From: Lachnospiraceae bacterium
Lineage (GTDB): Bacteria > Bacillota > Clostridia > Lachnospirales > Lachnospiraceae
Assembly (NCBI GenBank): GCA_017463255.1
Contig: JAFTPP010000032.1
Coordinates: 1-64,000, forward strand
Reading direction: 5' to 3'
DNA: 64,000 nt
Shown here: positions 17,077 through 26,700 of the stretch, one piece after another
Layout: every line of letters starts with the position of its first letter
Position numbering within the stretch: position 1 is the stretch's first letter
The notes under the pieces: generated by a model
The model's input: only the letters and a program-made list of their open reading frames with translations
The model's database searches: none
Told to the model about the DNA's origin: nothing
Translations under genes and position numbers: made by a program

Positions 17077-18441
17077 ATGATTAATATGTTTGAAGTGGCA
17101 GAAACAAATAAAATGATTGAGCAGGAAAACCTGGATGTAAGAACCATCACCATGGGTATCAGCCTGCTTGATTGCATTGATTCTGACCTAAACCGATTAA
17201 ATGATAATATTTATAATAAAATAACTACTCTGGCAAAAGACCTTGTAAAAACAGGAGAAGAGATATCAAGAGAGTATGGAGTTCCGATTGTAAATAAGAG
17301 AATTTCCGTAACGCCTATTGCATTGGTGGGCGGTGCGGCATGTAAGACCCCTTCTGATTTTGCAACCATTGCAAAAACCCTTGACCGTGCTGCAAAGACG
17401 GTAGGAGTTAACTTTATCGGTGGTTATTCTGCGTTGGTAAGTAAAGGTATGACAAGTGCGGATGAGTTGTTAATCCGTTCCATTCCGGAAGCGTTATCTA
17501 CAACTGATTTGGTATGTAGTAGTGTAAATCTTGGCTCTACAAAAACAGGTATCAATATGGATGCTGTGCGCCTGATGGGTACCATCATTAAAGAAACGGC
17601 AGAAGCAACCAAAGAAAATGATTCTTTAGGTTGTGCAAAATTGGTAGTGTTCTGTAATGCACCGGATGATAATCCGTTTATGGCAGGAGCGTTCCATGGT
17701 GTCACAGAGGCAGATGCTATTATTAATGTTGGTGTCAGCGGACCCGGAGTTGTTAATACAGCCCTTAAGAAGGTTCGTGGGGAAAGCTTTGAAGTGTTAT
17801 GTGAAACAATAAAAAAGACTGCCTTTAAGATTACCCGTGTTGGTCAGCTGGTAGCACAGGAGGCATCAAGAAGACTTAATATACCTTTCGGTATTATTGA
17901 TTTATCATTGGCGCCAACTCCGGCGGTAGGAGACAGTGTGGCTGATATCTTATGTGAAATCGGTCTTGAATATGCCGGAGCACCGGGAACAACAGCAGCT
18001 CTTGCATTGTTAAATGACCAGGTGAAAAAAGGCGGTATCATGGCATCCTCTTATGTAGGAGGATTAAGTGGTGCATTTATTCCTGTCAGTGAAGATCAGG
18101 GTATGATTAATGCAGTAGTGGCAGGAGCACTTACTCTGGAAAAACTGGAGGCAATGACCTGTGTATGCTCTGTAGGACTTGATATGATAGCAATTCCTGG
18201 AGATACAAAAGATACCACAATCGCAGGTATTATTGCAGATGAACTGGCAATCGGTATGATTAACCAAAAGACCACCGCTGTGCGTGTGATTCCGGTTATC
18301 GGAAAAGGTGTGGGAGAAACCGTAGAGTTTGGAGGATTACTTGGATATGCACCGATTATGCCGGTGAACCAGTATTCTTGTGATGCTTTTGTAAACAGAA
18401 AAGGACGTATTCCTGCTCCAATTCATAGCTTTAAAAATTAA
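17077..18441 (+). CDS. UPF0210 (DUF711) family protein, PFL-like
   Basis: The 454-residue protein matches the UPF0210/DUF711 family throughout ([17 protein letters not shown] start, [38 protein letters not shown]). The fold is related to pyruvate formate-lyase cores but without the glycyl-radical site, and no function is established. The ACT gene just upstream probably encodes its regulator or partner, a widely conserved pair. A hairpin terminator follows. Confidence 0.9.
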   Translation: MINMFEVAETNKMIEQENLDVRTITMGISLLDCIDSDLNRLNDNIYNKITTLAKDLVKTGEEISREYGVPIVNKRISVTPIALVGGAACKTPSDFATIAKTLDRAAKTVGVNFIGGYSALVSKGMTSADELLIRSIPEALSTTDLVCSSVNLGSTKTGINMDAVRLMGTIIKETAEATKENDSLGCAKLVVFCNAPDDNPFMAGAFHGVTEADAIINVGVSGPGVVNTALKKVRGESFEVLCETIKKTAFKITRVGQLVAQEASRRLNIPFGIIDLSLAPTPAVGDSVADILCEIGLEYAGAPGTTAALALLNDQVKKGGIMASSYVGGLSGAFIPVSEDQGMINAVVAGALTLEKLEAMTCVCSVGLDMIAIPGDTKDTTIAGIIADELAIGMINQKTTAVRVIPVIGKGVGETVEFGGLLGYAPIMPVNQYSCDAFVNRKGRIPAPIHSFKN

Positions 18442-18448
18442 GAACGAA

Positions 18449-18488
18449 GAAGACGTATCCTACAGGAAAAGGATACGTCTTTTATTTT
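18449..18488. terminator. Bidirectional terminator between convergent genes
   Basis: Stem AAGACGTATCC / GGATACGTCTT with a 10-base loop. It is followed by T-rich sequence on the + strand and preceded by A-rich sequence (T-rich on the - strand). It lies between the UPF0210 gene (+) and tmcAL (-) and overlaps the last ~29 bases of the latter. Confidence 0.75.
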
Positions 18489-19680
18489 CATTTCTGAATT
18501 CTGTATTAAATTTTTGCGACACCACTGCCTGATATAATGCATCAGCATTCATATCCGATAAAAGCTGGTTTTGTGCCACCGGATCAGTAATGCTCTTAGT
18601 ATCAGAAAAGCGGGTAATCAGTGGGATACAAGACGTTTTCGTAATCATGCTGATTAGGGGAAGCGACTCTTTTTTTGCTGCCAAAACCCGACCGTAGTAG
18701 GGTTGGGAATCAATGTCGGTTTCTTTGATATTTAAAAGGATATGAAGCAGCGCCCTGCTAATCCGGGTATAAGTCAATTCCTTTGTTTTTAAAAGCTCTA
18801 TAAAGGAGCGGGGGTTTTTATATTGTTCCAAATGGTTGCAAATACGGTCACTTAAATCTTTCGTAACGTCAAAATAGGATGCAAAACCAATGTGACGTTC
18901 GGACATGAGTTTGTATAAAAGCATATCAGAAAAATCATTTAAAGTTACCGGAAAGCTTTTGCCTTGTTCTGCGCTAAGAATGTCAAGGCTGGCCTTTGGA
19001 AGCTCTTTGTTTAAAAGGTCAGGAGTTAATCCCCGGTCAAAGGCTTCTCTGATAGATAAGGCGGAAGCATAGTCCCCGAACAAGGCAGAGTCATTGTAAC
19101 CGGCACCCTTACGCTTTGTTGTAAAAGGAATTATGTCCGAATTCAGTTGTTTTAAAGCCTTAATATATTCAATACCTAAAATGTTGTTCGGAGAGGAGAG
19201 AATTTCTGCCATTCCCGGCTCGTCGGGGTATAGGTCGCAAAGCGCGGTCATACGTGCTTTGGGAAAGGTCATACCGGTTTTTATATAAGATGAGATGGAC
19301 TCTGTCAGCTTATCCGACGGAAACGCTAATAAATCAGCAATTTTGGTTAGAGAGCCCATATCACCGCATTCGCTGCCAAATGCCAGGTAGTTTACCACAC
19401 CCAGCTTTTGCAACAGGGATATGGCACCTTTTGCAAAATATTCAGCACTTCCCGTAGCGTAATAAAGAGGAAGTTCTATTACAAGGTCGGCACCATTCAT
19501 AACTGCCATTTTGGCACGGGTGTATTTATCAATAACAGCCGGTTCCCCGCGTTGGGTAAAATCACCGCTCATTATTACAAGGATATAGTCTGCGCCGGTT
19601 GATTCTTTGGCATGCATGAGTTGATATTCATGTCCTTTGTGAAAGGGATTGTATTCAGCAATGATAGCAGTTATCTTCAT
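18460..19680 (-). CDS. tmcAL: tRNA(Met) cytidine acetate ligase
   Basis: TmcAL (formerly YlbM) makes N4-acetylcytidine at the wobble base of elongator tRNA-Met from acetate and ATP. The 406-residue protein has the nucleotidyltransferase signature AEYNPFHKGH, the MSGDFTQRG loop and LAFGSECGD. The start is CAT at 19678-19680 (ATG on the - strand), because GGAGGAAATC lies directly upstream; longer reading is possible but has no SD. It diverges from pta, whose product also handles acetyl groups. Confidence 0.93.
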   Translation of the reverse strand: MKITAIIAEYNPFHKGHEYQLMHAKESTGADYILVIMSGDFTQRGEPAVIDKYTRAKMAVMNGADLVIELPLYYATGSAEYFAKGAISLLQKLGVVNYLAFGSECGDMGSLTKIADLLAFPSDKLTESISSYIKTGMTFPKARMTALCDLYPDEPGMAEILSSPNNILGIEYIKALKQLNSDIIPFTTKRKGAGYNDSALFGDYASALSIREAFDRGLTPDLLNKELPKASLDILSAEQGKSFPVTLNDFSDMLLYKLMSERHIGFASYFDVTKDLSDRICNHLEQYKNPRSFIELLKTKELTYTRISRALLHILLNIKETDIDSQPYYGRVLAAKKESLPLISMITKTSCIPLITRFSDTKSITDPVAQNQLLSDMNADALYQAVVSQKFNTEFRNENKRRILFL

Positions 19681-19710
19681 GATTTCCTCCGTTAAAAATC
19701 TTCTATGATG

Positions 19711-19739
19711 AGAATAGCATTGTATTTGATTTTGCACAA
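19711..19739 (-). promoter_or_regulatory. Promoter of tmcAL
   Basis: Read on the - strand: -35 TTGTGC, 17-bp spacer, -10 TATTCT, about 30 bases before the start codon. Confidence 0.55.
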
Positions 19740-19757
19740 GAAAAACAAGAATAAATC

Positions 19758-19786
19758 TTGTATACAATCCTTCTTTTTTGTATAAT
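19758..19786 (+). promoter_or_regulatory. Promoter of pta
   Basis: -35 TTGTAT (19758-19763), 17-bp spacer, -10 TATAAT (19781-19786). An inverted repeat ACAAGA-ATAAA-TCTTGT (19745-19761) overlaps the -35 and could be an operator. Confidence 0.75.
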
Positions 19787-19833
19787 AAATGTACTTGGAA
19801 CATTGGGGTATTTTTATATCGGAGGTTACAGAT

Positions 19834-20835
19834 ATGGCATTTATTGATGTTATTAAGGAAAAAGCAAGAACGGATAAGAAGACAATTGTATTGCCGGAGA
19901 CAAGCGATAAGAGAACTTTGATTGCTGCCGCCAATATTATCAAGGAAGATATTGCCAATATTATTATGGTTGGTAAAGAAGAAAAGATTATGGATGGTGC
20001 AGGATGGCTTGAGGTTGATCTTTCTGAAGTTAAGGTAATCGATCCTGAACATTTTGAAAGATTAGATGAATATGCCAATACATTATATGAATTAAGAAAA
20101 GCAAAAGGTATGACATTAGAACAGGCAAAAGAAATTCTGTTAAAGGATTATCTTACCTTTGGTGTTATGATGGTTAAAATGAATGATGCCCATGGTATGG
20201 TTGCAGGGGCTTGTCATCCTACTGCTGATGTATTAAGACCGTCTCTTCAGATTTTACGTACAGCACCGGGAGTTAAGTTAGTATCAGGATTCTTTATTCT
20301 GGATGTGCCGGATTGCGAATATGGTGAAAACGGAACTTTTCTTTTTGCAGACTGCGGTTTGAATCAGGATCCTACAGCAGAGGAGCTTGCTGACATTGCA
20401 GATTCAAGTGCAAAGAGCTTTAAAAACCTTGTGGGTTCTAAACCGGTTATTGCAATGCTTAGCCATTCCACCAAGGGAAGTGCAAAGCATCCGTTAGTTG
20501 ATAAAGTACAGGAAGCTACCAGAATTGCAAGAGAGCAGTATCCGCATCTTTGTATCGATGGCGAATTACAGCCTGACGCAGCGTTAGTTCCTCATGTTGC
20601 AAAATCAAAAGCACCGGGAAGTGAAGTGGCAGGACATGCCAATGTACTTATTTTCCCGAACCTTGACTGTGGTAATATCTCATATAAATTAGTAGAGCGT
20701 TTGGGTAAAGCCAATGCATATGGTCCTATGCTTCAGGGAATATCTAAGCCTGTAAATGACCTTTCACGTGGTTGTAAATGGGAAGATATTGTAGGTGTTG
20801 TGGCATTGACGGCAGTACAGGCACAGCTTGTTTAA
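19834..20835 (+). CDS. pta: Phosphate acetyltransferase
   Basis: Pta interconverts acetyl-CoA and acetyl phosphate in acetate fermentation. The 333-residue single-domain form matches the short Firmicute type (TIVLPETSDKR start; GMVAGACHPTADVLR, MLSHSTKGSAKHP, DGELQPDAAL, ANVLIFPNLD). ATG 19834 fits GGAGG with 8-base spacing; the upstream ATG at 19789 falls right behind the -10 box. The usual partner ackA (acetate kinase) is absent: only 85 bases separate the stop from the next gene, and they hold that gene's promoter. Confidence 0.95.
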   Translation: MAFIDVIKEKARTDKKTIVLPETSDKRTLIAAANIIKEDIANIIMVGKEEKIMDGAGWLEVDLSEVKVIDPEHFERLDEYANTLYELRKAKGMTLEQAKEILLKDYLTFGVMMVKMNDAHGMVAGACHPTADVLRPSLQILRTAPGVKLVSGFFILDVPDCEYGENGTFLFADCGLNQDPTAEELADIADSSAKSFKNLVGSKPVIAMLSHSTKGSAKHPLVDKVQEATRIAREQYPHLCIDGELQPDAALVPHVAKSKAPGSEVAGHANVLIFPNLDCGNISYKLVERLGKANAYGPMLQGISKPVNDLSRGCKWEDIVGVVALTAVQAQLV

Positions 20836-20862
20836 TAAATTTTAGGAATTAAAAAAATACAG

Positions 20863-20891
20863 TTGACAAAGGCAAGGGTCCTATGTATAAT
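20863..20891 (+). promoter_or_regulatory. Consensus promoter of yceD-rpmF
   Basis: -35 TTGACA (20863-20868), 17-bp spacer and -10 TATAAT (20886-20891): both hexamers perfect, as expected for a ribosomal-protein operon. Confidence 0.88.
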
Positions 20892-20920
20892 TGTTTGAGT
20901 GTGGATAGGAGTAGTCTGCT

Positions 20921-21445
20921 ATGTTATATAATTTAACAGATGTTTTTACATCCCCCGACATCACAACTGAGCAGGTGATGGATTTTACTCGAGATGAATA
21001 TGAATGCGATGGGCAGTCATATGAAATTGTGAAGAAGGAACCTGTGCACCTTGTTTTTAGTAACATTGGTAAGGGTAAAGCGAAGGTAAACGGACATTGT
21101 GCTTTTAGCTTTGCAATGCAATGTGACAGATGTTTGAAGGATGTAACGACTGAAATTGAACTGGACTTTGAGTACGAAGTAAAGTCTCCGGAAACAGAGA
21201 TGACTGAGGAAGAAAAGGAAGAACAATCTTTCATGAAAGGGTATCAGTTTGATGCAGATGAGGTCATCAACAATGAAATATTAATGAAATGGCCAATGAA
21301 GGTTTTGTGCAGTGACGACTGCAAAGGAATCTGCCCGGTATGTGGCAATAACCTGAATGATGGAGATTGCGGATGCGATAGCTTCGTTCCTGATCCCAGA
21401 TTGGCGAAGATTAAAGATATCTTTAACGCGAATAAGGAGGTGTAA
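20921..21445 (+). CDS. YceD/DUF177 family protein
   Basis: The 174-residue protein is the YceD/DUF177 family member that precedes rpmF in many bacteria and is linked to rRNA and ribosome assembly. The family's Cys pair lies in CDRCL (mid-protein); a second C-terminal cluster, CSDDCKGICPVCGNNLNDGDCGC, suggests metal binding. rpmF starts 2 bases after the stop. Confidence 0.9.
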   Translation: MLYNLTDVFTSPDITTEQVMDFTRDEYECDGQSYEIVKKEPVHLVFSNIGKGKAKVNGHCAFSFAMQCDRCLKDVTTEIELDFEYEVKSPETEMTEEEKEEQSFMKGYQFDADEVINNEILMKWPMKVLCSDDCKGICPVCGNNLNDGDCGCDSFVPDPRLAKIKDIFNANKEV

Positions 21446-21447
21446 CG

Positions 21448-21627
21448 ATGTCTATTTGTCCTAAGAATAAATCTTCTAAAGGTAGAAGAGATAAGAGAAG
21501 AGCAAACTGGAAAATGAGCGCTCCAACATTAGTAAAATGCAGCAAGTGTGGTGCTTTAATGATGCCTCACAGAGTATGCAAGAAGTGCGGAAGTTACAAC
21601 AAACGTGAAATCGTTTCTGTAGATTAA
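21448..21627 (+). CDS. rpmF: Ribosomal protein L32
   Basis: The 59-residue large-subunit protein L32 is coded immediately after yceD with SD AAGGAGG. It opens with the basic SSKGRRDKRRANWK part and has a zinc ribbon CSKCG ... CKKCG, so this is the zinc-binding (C+) form. A hairpin terminator follows. Confidence 0.97.
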   Translation: MSICPKNKSSKGRRDKRRANWKMSAPTLVKCSKCGALMMPHRVCKKCGSYNKREIVSVD

Positions 21628-21652
21628 TCAGTACGAGCATAATGATGAACTT

Positions 21653-21700
21653 AAACGGGCACATAAGCTTAAGGAAACTTAGGTTTATGTGCCTGTTTTA
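21653..21700 (+). terminator. Terminator after rpmF
   Basis: A long stem pairs AAACGGGCACATAA (21653-21666) with TTATGTGCCTGTTT (21685-21698), with a small inner stem CTTAAG/CTTAGG. The T run after it is TTTTAC, then further T-rich sequence, so partial readthrough into plsX is plausible. Confidence 0.75.
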
Positions 21701-21736
21701 CTTGCTTTTTTTTCTAACGTTTAGTATATTTAAAGG

Positions 21737-21745
21737 TGGTATAAT
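21737..21745 (+). promoter_or_regulatory. Extended -10 promoter of plsX
   Basis: TGGTATAAT is a perfect extended -10, 22 bases before the plsX start. No convincing -35 is present at the 17-bp position. Confidence 0.6.
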
Positions 21746-21767
21746 TTCTTGAAAGGAATAATGAAAA

Positions 21768-22796
21768 ATGGCTGAAAATTTCGTTAAGGTGGCAGTAGAT
21801 GCCATGGGTGGTGATAATGCACCGGTTGAAATCATTAAGGGTGCAATTATGGCAACTAAGGAAAGTGCCAAATTAAAAGTATATCTTGTAGGTAAAGAAG
21901 ATATTGTAAAAGAGGAATTAAAAAAATATACATATAATGAAGAACAGGTGGAAGTTGTACATGCTTCTGAAGTGATTGAAACTGCAGAACCGCCTGTAAT
22001 GGCAATTAGAAGTAAGAAGGATTCGTCTTTGGTAAAAGCACTTACCATGGTAAAAGACGGTACTTGTGACGCTTATGTATCTGCCGGTAGTACAGGTGCT
22101 ACACTTGTTGGTGGACAGGTTATTGTAGGACGTATTAAAGGGGTTGAAAGACCACCTCTTGCACCGCTAATTCCTACGGAAAAAGGTGCCTCATTATTAG
22201 TAGACTGTGGTGCTAATGTGGATGCACGTCCGTCTCATCTTGTACAGTTTGCCAAGATGGGGTCTGTATACATGGAAAGTGTTGTGGGAATTAAAAATCC
22301 TAAGGTTGCCATTGTTAATAACGGAGCAGAAGAAGAAAAGGGAAATGCTTTGGTAAAAGAAACATTCCCGTTACTAAAGAATTGCCCGGATATTAATTTT
22401 ATCGGAAGTATAGAAGCACGTGATATTCCTACCGGTATGGCAGACGTTATTGTCTGTGAAGCGTTTGTGGGAAATGTTATTTTAAAACTTTATGAAGGTG
22501 TTGGTTTAACATTAATTAAGAAGGTAAAAGCCGGAATGATGTCTTCATTAAGAAGTAAAATCGGCGCTTTATTGGTAAAACCGGCGCTCAAGGAAACATT
22601 AAAGGATTTTGATTTAGAGCAGTACGGCGGTGCCCCGCTTTTAGGATGTAAAGGGCTTGTTGTAAAGTCTCACGGCAGCTCTAATGCAATCGAGATTAAA
22701 AACTCTTGTCTTCAGTGCCTTACTTTTACCGAACAAAAGATTAATGAGAAGATTAAAGAAAAAATAGTTTCAAATGATGAAATAGAAGAAAGATAG
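21768..22796 (+). CDS. plsX: Phosphate acyltransferase PlsX
   Basis: PlsX turns acyl-ACP into acyl-phosphate, the donor used by PlsY. The 342-residue protein has the family's start VAVDAMGGDNAP and motifs SAGSTGA, LVDCGANVD, NNGAEEEKGN, GFVGN-like AFVGNV and GGAPLLG. It heads the operon plsX-acpP-rnc-smc-ftsY. Its partner plsY is in this window at 50980, next to gpsA. Confidence 0.97.
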   Translation: MAENFVKVAVDAMGGDNAPVEIIKGAIMATKESAKLKVYLVGKEDIVKEELKKYTYNEEQVEVVHASEVIETAEPPVMAIRSKKDSSLVKALTMVKDGTCDAYVSAGSTGATLVGGQVIVGRIKGVERPPLAPLIPTEKGASLLVDCGANVDARPSHLVQFAKMGSVYMESVVGIKNPKVAIVNNGAEEEKGNALVKETFPLLKNCPDINFIGSIEARDIPTGMADVIVCEAFVGNVILKLYEGVGLTLIKKVKAGMMSSLRSKIGALLVKPALKETLKDFDLEQYGGAPLLGCKGLVVKSHGSSNAIEIKNSCLQCLTFTEQKINEKIKEKIVSNDEIEER

Positions 22797-22810
22797 GAAG
22801 GCAACTCAAT

Positions 22811-23044
22811 ATGGAATTTGACAAATTGAAACAAATCATTGCTTCCGTATTAAGTGTTGATCCGAATGAAGTCAAAGTAGAAACAACATTTTTAGAGGAG
22901 CTCGGCGCGGATTCTTTGGATGTGTACCAGATGGTGCTTGCCATAGAAAACGAATTTGACATTGAGCTTAAGGAAGAGGACGTAGAGAAAATATCTACGG
23001 TTGGTGAAGCTCTTGATTTGATTAAAAATTCAAGAAACGAATAA
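22811..23044 (+). CDS. acpP: Acyl carrier protein
   Basis: The 77-residue acidic protein carries growing fatty acids on 4'-phosphopantetheine at S35 (GADSLD). Length and helix pattern are normal. The SD GGAAGG precedes the ATG; it follows plsX by 14 bases. A short hairpin lies just after the stop. Confidence 0.97.
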   Translation: MEFDKLKQIIASVLSVDPNEVKVETTFLEELGADSLDVYQMVLAIENEFDIELKEEDVEKISTVGEALDLIKNSRNE

Positions 23045-23070
23045 AAAGCCCTAGAACATAGGGCTTTCCC
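23045..23070 (+). terminator. Weak terminator or attenuator between acpP and rnc
   Basis: Stem AAAGCCCTA / TAGGGCTTT with a 5-base loop starts at the acpP stop. It is followed by CCCTTTG, not a T run, so it probably lowers readthrough or protects the acpP mRNA end instead of stopping transcription fully. Confidence 0.5.
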
Positions 23071-23098
23071 TTTGAAAGAAAAGTAACAGGTGAAAAGT

Positions 23099-23788
23099 TT
23101 GAAAGTAGATTTGAAGTTACTGCAAGAGAAAATTCAATATCAATTTCATAATGAAGAGTTATTGATTCAGGCATTGACCCATAGTTCTTTTTCCCATGAG
23201 ATGACAGTAAGAAGAAGACCGGACTATGAGAGGCTGGAGTTTTTAGGAGACGCAGTCTTGGAACTGGTATCCAGTGAATATATATTTCACACGTATCCTC
23301 AAATGTCTGAAGGAAATATGACGAAGTTACGGGCAGGGGCTGTATGTGAGCCGGCGTTGGCCCATTGTGCCAATAAGCTTGAACTGGGTAAATTCCTTTA
23401 TCTTGGTAAAGGAGAAGAATGCGGTGGCGGAAGGAAACGGGAATCCATTATTGCAGATGTAATGGAAGCTATTGTTGGTGCGATTTTTCTGGATTCGGGA
23501 ATAGAAGAAGCTAAGAATTTTATTATGACATATATCTTGGCGGACATGGAAACAAACAAGATGTTTTATGACAGCAAATCCACGTTACAGGAGCTTGTCC
23601 AAAAGAAGGGGAGTGCCCGGTTGGAATATACTGTTCTTGAAGAAAAGGGACCGGAGCATCAAAAAGAGTTTGTGGTAGCGGTCAATTTAAATGGTGACCG
23701 GTTAGGTGTAGGAACCGGTAAAAATAAGAAGGCGGCAGAACAAAAGGCTGCATATGAAGCACTTTTGAAGATGAAAAAAAATAAGTAG
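23099..23788 (+). CDS. rnc: Ribonuclease III
   Basis: RNase III cuts double-stranded RNA in rRNA maturation and mRNA turnover. The ~229-residue product has the catalytic signature ERLEFLGDAVLEL and the second acidic site DVMEAIVGAIFLD. A C-terminal double-strand RNA-binding domain (STLQELVQKK ... GTGKNKKAAEQKAAYEAL) completes it. Start choice: AGGTGA (23088-23093) suits TTG 23099; GTG 23090 lies inside that SD and is less likely. smc follows 7 bases after the stop. Confidence 0.95.
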   Translation: MKVDLKLLQEKIQYQFHNEELLIQALTHSSFSHEMTVRRRPDYERLEFLGDAVLELVSSEYIFHTYPQMSEGNMTKLRAGAVCEPALAHCANKLELGKFLYLGKGEECGGGRKRESIIADVMEAIVGAIFLDSGIEEAKNFIMTYILADMETNKMFYDSKSTLQELVQKKGSARLEYTVLEEKGPEHQKEFVVAVNLNGDRLGVGTGKNKKAAEQKAAYEALLKMKKNK

Positions 23789-23795
23789 GTGTACA

Positions 23796-26700
23796 ATGTA
23801 TTTAAAAAATATTGAAATCCACGGATTTAAATCTTTTGCAAATAAAATAAACTTTAAGTTCCACAATGGTATTACAGGTATTGTAGGACCCAATGGTAGT
23901 GGTAAGAGTAATGTAGCAGATGCGGTAAGATGGGTGCTTGGTGAACAGAGAATCAAGCAGCTTCGTGGTGCCAGCATGCAGGACGTTATTTTTTCCGGAA
24001 CTGAGCTTAGAAAACCTTTAGGGTATGCGTATGTTGCCATTACTCTGGATAATTCTGACCATCAGCTTGCTATTGACTACGAAGAAGTAACTGTGGCCAG
24101 AAGATTATACCGTTCCGGAGAAAGTGAATATTTGATTAACGGCACACCCTGCCGTTTGAAGGATGTGAATGAACTTTTCTATGATACCGGTATTGGTAAG
24201 GAAGGTTATTCTATTATCGGTCAGGGTCAGATTGATAAGATTCTTTCCGGAAAACCGGAAGAACGAAGAGAGCTTTTTGATGAAGCTGCAGGTATTGTTA
24301 AGTTTAAAAGACGTAAATATGCAGCGGTTAAAAAATTAGAAGATGAGCAGCAGAACCTGATTCGTGTAAAGGATATTTTAGGAGAACTGGAAAAACAAAT
24401 CGGGCCTTTGGAAAAACAGGCAGAAAAGGCTAAGATATACCTTAAGAAAAAAGAAGAATTAAAAACACTGGATGTGAATGTTTTCCTGTTAGAAAACCAG
24501 AGGTTAAGAGAGCAGCTTTCAGAAGTGGAGGGCAAATTAAAGATTGCCGGTGATGACCTCGCTACCACTACAAGCCAGTATGAGAATATTAAAGTTGAGT
24601 ACGAAAATGTAGAGGCACAAATCGAAAGACTGGAACAGGCTATTGAAGAAGGCCGTGCTAATATCAGCAATACCAGTGAAATCAAAGGAAAACTGGAAGG
24701 TGAAATTAATGTCTTAAAGGAGCAGATTAATTCTGCCAAAGGTACGGAAGGACATTTAAAGAACCGTTTAGATACCGTTCAAAAGGATGTGGATTCCAAA
24801 GAAGCTGAAAAACAGATTATTTTGGATGAAAAGAAAGTTATTGATGAACAATTAAGCAGGATTGAACAGGTTCGTGATGAAGCCAAGAACCAGTTGCAGG
24901 AAATTCAGAATCAGATTGAGAATTTGAATTTTAAAATAGAAGTTGCCAAGAATCAGATTATTGATACTTTAAATGAAAGAGCAACCATTAAGTCCAAAAT
25001 GGGTCGTTATGATACCATGATGGAGCAGATTAATATTAGAAAAGCAGAACTTAATTCCAGAATCTTGCGTGCAAAATCAAGTGAGGATGAGCAAAACGCG
25101 ATTATTAAGGAATATGAGGAGGCTTTTGAAGCTGTTACCAATGAGATTAGCGAGTTAAACGATACTCAGAAAAAAGCACAGCAAAAAGAAAGAGAGTTAA
25201 AAGCTAAAATTGATGAAAATGAAGCTAAGGTTTCTAAACTTCAGGAAAAATACCATCAGGAAAAATCTAAATTAGATGCAATATCCAATATTACGGAGCG
25301 ATATGACGGATATGGTAACAGTATCCGTAAGGTAATGGAGCAAAAAGAAAGCCATAAAGGTATTATTGGTGTTGTTGCAGACATTATTAAAGTAGATGCT
25401 AAGTACGAGACGGCAATTGAAACAGCCTTAGGCGGTAATATCCAGAATGTTGTTACGGATGATGAAGAAACAGCCAAGAAGATGATTCAATACTTAAAAG
25501 AGAACCGTTTTGGGCGTGCGACTTTCTTACCGTTAACAAGCATTACCAATCCACAGGAGTTTAAGAATCCGGAATCCCTGTCTGAAAAGGGTGTTATCGG
25601 AATGGCTGATGAATTGGTGGATACAGCACCGGAATACCGAAATGTGGCAAAAGCAATGCTTGGCCGTATTGTAGTGGTTGATAATGTGGACCATGCCGTA
25701 AAAATTGCTAAAAAGTACGACTATGGCATCAGAATGGTAACCGTTGAAGGTGAGTTATTGGTTCCCGGTGGTGCTATCAGTGGTGGTGCGTTTAAGAATA
25801 ACAGCAACCTTTTAGGCCGTCGTCGTGAAATGGATGAGTTAAGTAAGCAGATTAAGAAAATTCAGGACGAGTTAGCCACATTAAAAGAAGAAATTGAAAA
25901 AGAGCGTGAAGAAAGACTTAATATCCGTAAAGAGAACGATGAAAGAGGTAATTTAATCCAGAAGAAATTCATCGAACAAAATACAGCCAGATTGAATCTT
26001 TCCCAGGCAAAAGAGAAAAAAGAAGAAACAAAGCGTGATTTTGGTGATTTAAAAACAGAACAGATTGACATTGAAAATCAGATTACCGAGATTACACGTA
26101 ATAAAGAAGACATTATTCAAAAGCTTGCTGATTCCGAACAGTTTGAGATTCATGTAAATGAACAGATTAAAGAAGACCAGAAGTCATTGGAAGGCTTACG
26201 TTCTTTGGAAACAGAACAGACTGCCAAGGTATCTGAACTTGATGTAGAAGTTGAAAAGATTTTACAAAAAGAAGAGTTCGAGAGACAGAATGTAAATCGT
26301 ATTGAAGGAGAACTTATGCGATTTACAGGCGAGTTGAACGAGATTAAAGAGGGTCTTTTATCTACTGAGGAAGATGTGGCAAGAAAGCTTCATAACATTG
26401 AAGAAATCGAAAAGACTATTCTTGCCAGTGTATCTTCTAAATCAGATGCGGAAGAAAAATTAAAGGCTGATATTGAGAAAAAGGATGAGCTTTCTGCAAA
26501 CCAGAAGAAGTTTTTTGCAACCCGTGAAGAACTTGCTGAAAGAATGAATAATCTGGATAAAGAAGTATATCGATTAACAGCCCAGAAAGAAAAAATGGAA
26601 GGCTCTATCGAAGGATTTATCAACTATATGTGGGATGAATACGAGATTACCCTTTCTGATGCAGCTTCACTTCGAAATGAAGAGTTAACAGACCTTTCTG

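Noticed and set aside
18460..20052. Longer TmcAL with ~120 extra N-terminal residues
   Set aside because: The extension would run through the pta promoter and early coding region with no SD; family proteins start at the MKITAIIAEYNP position.
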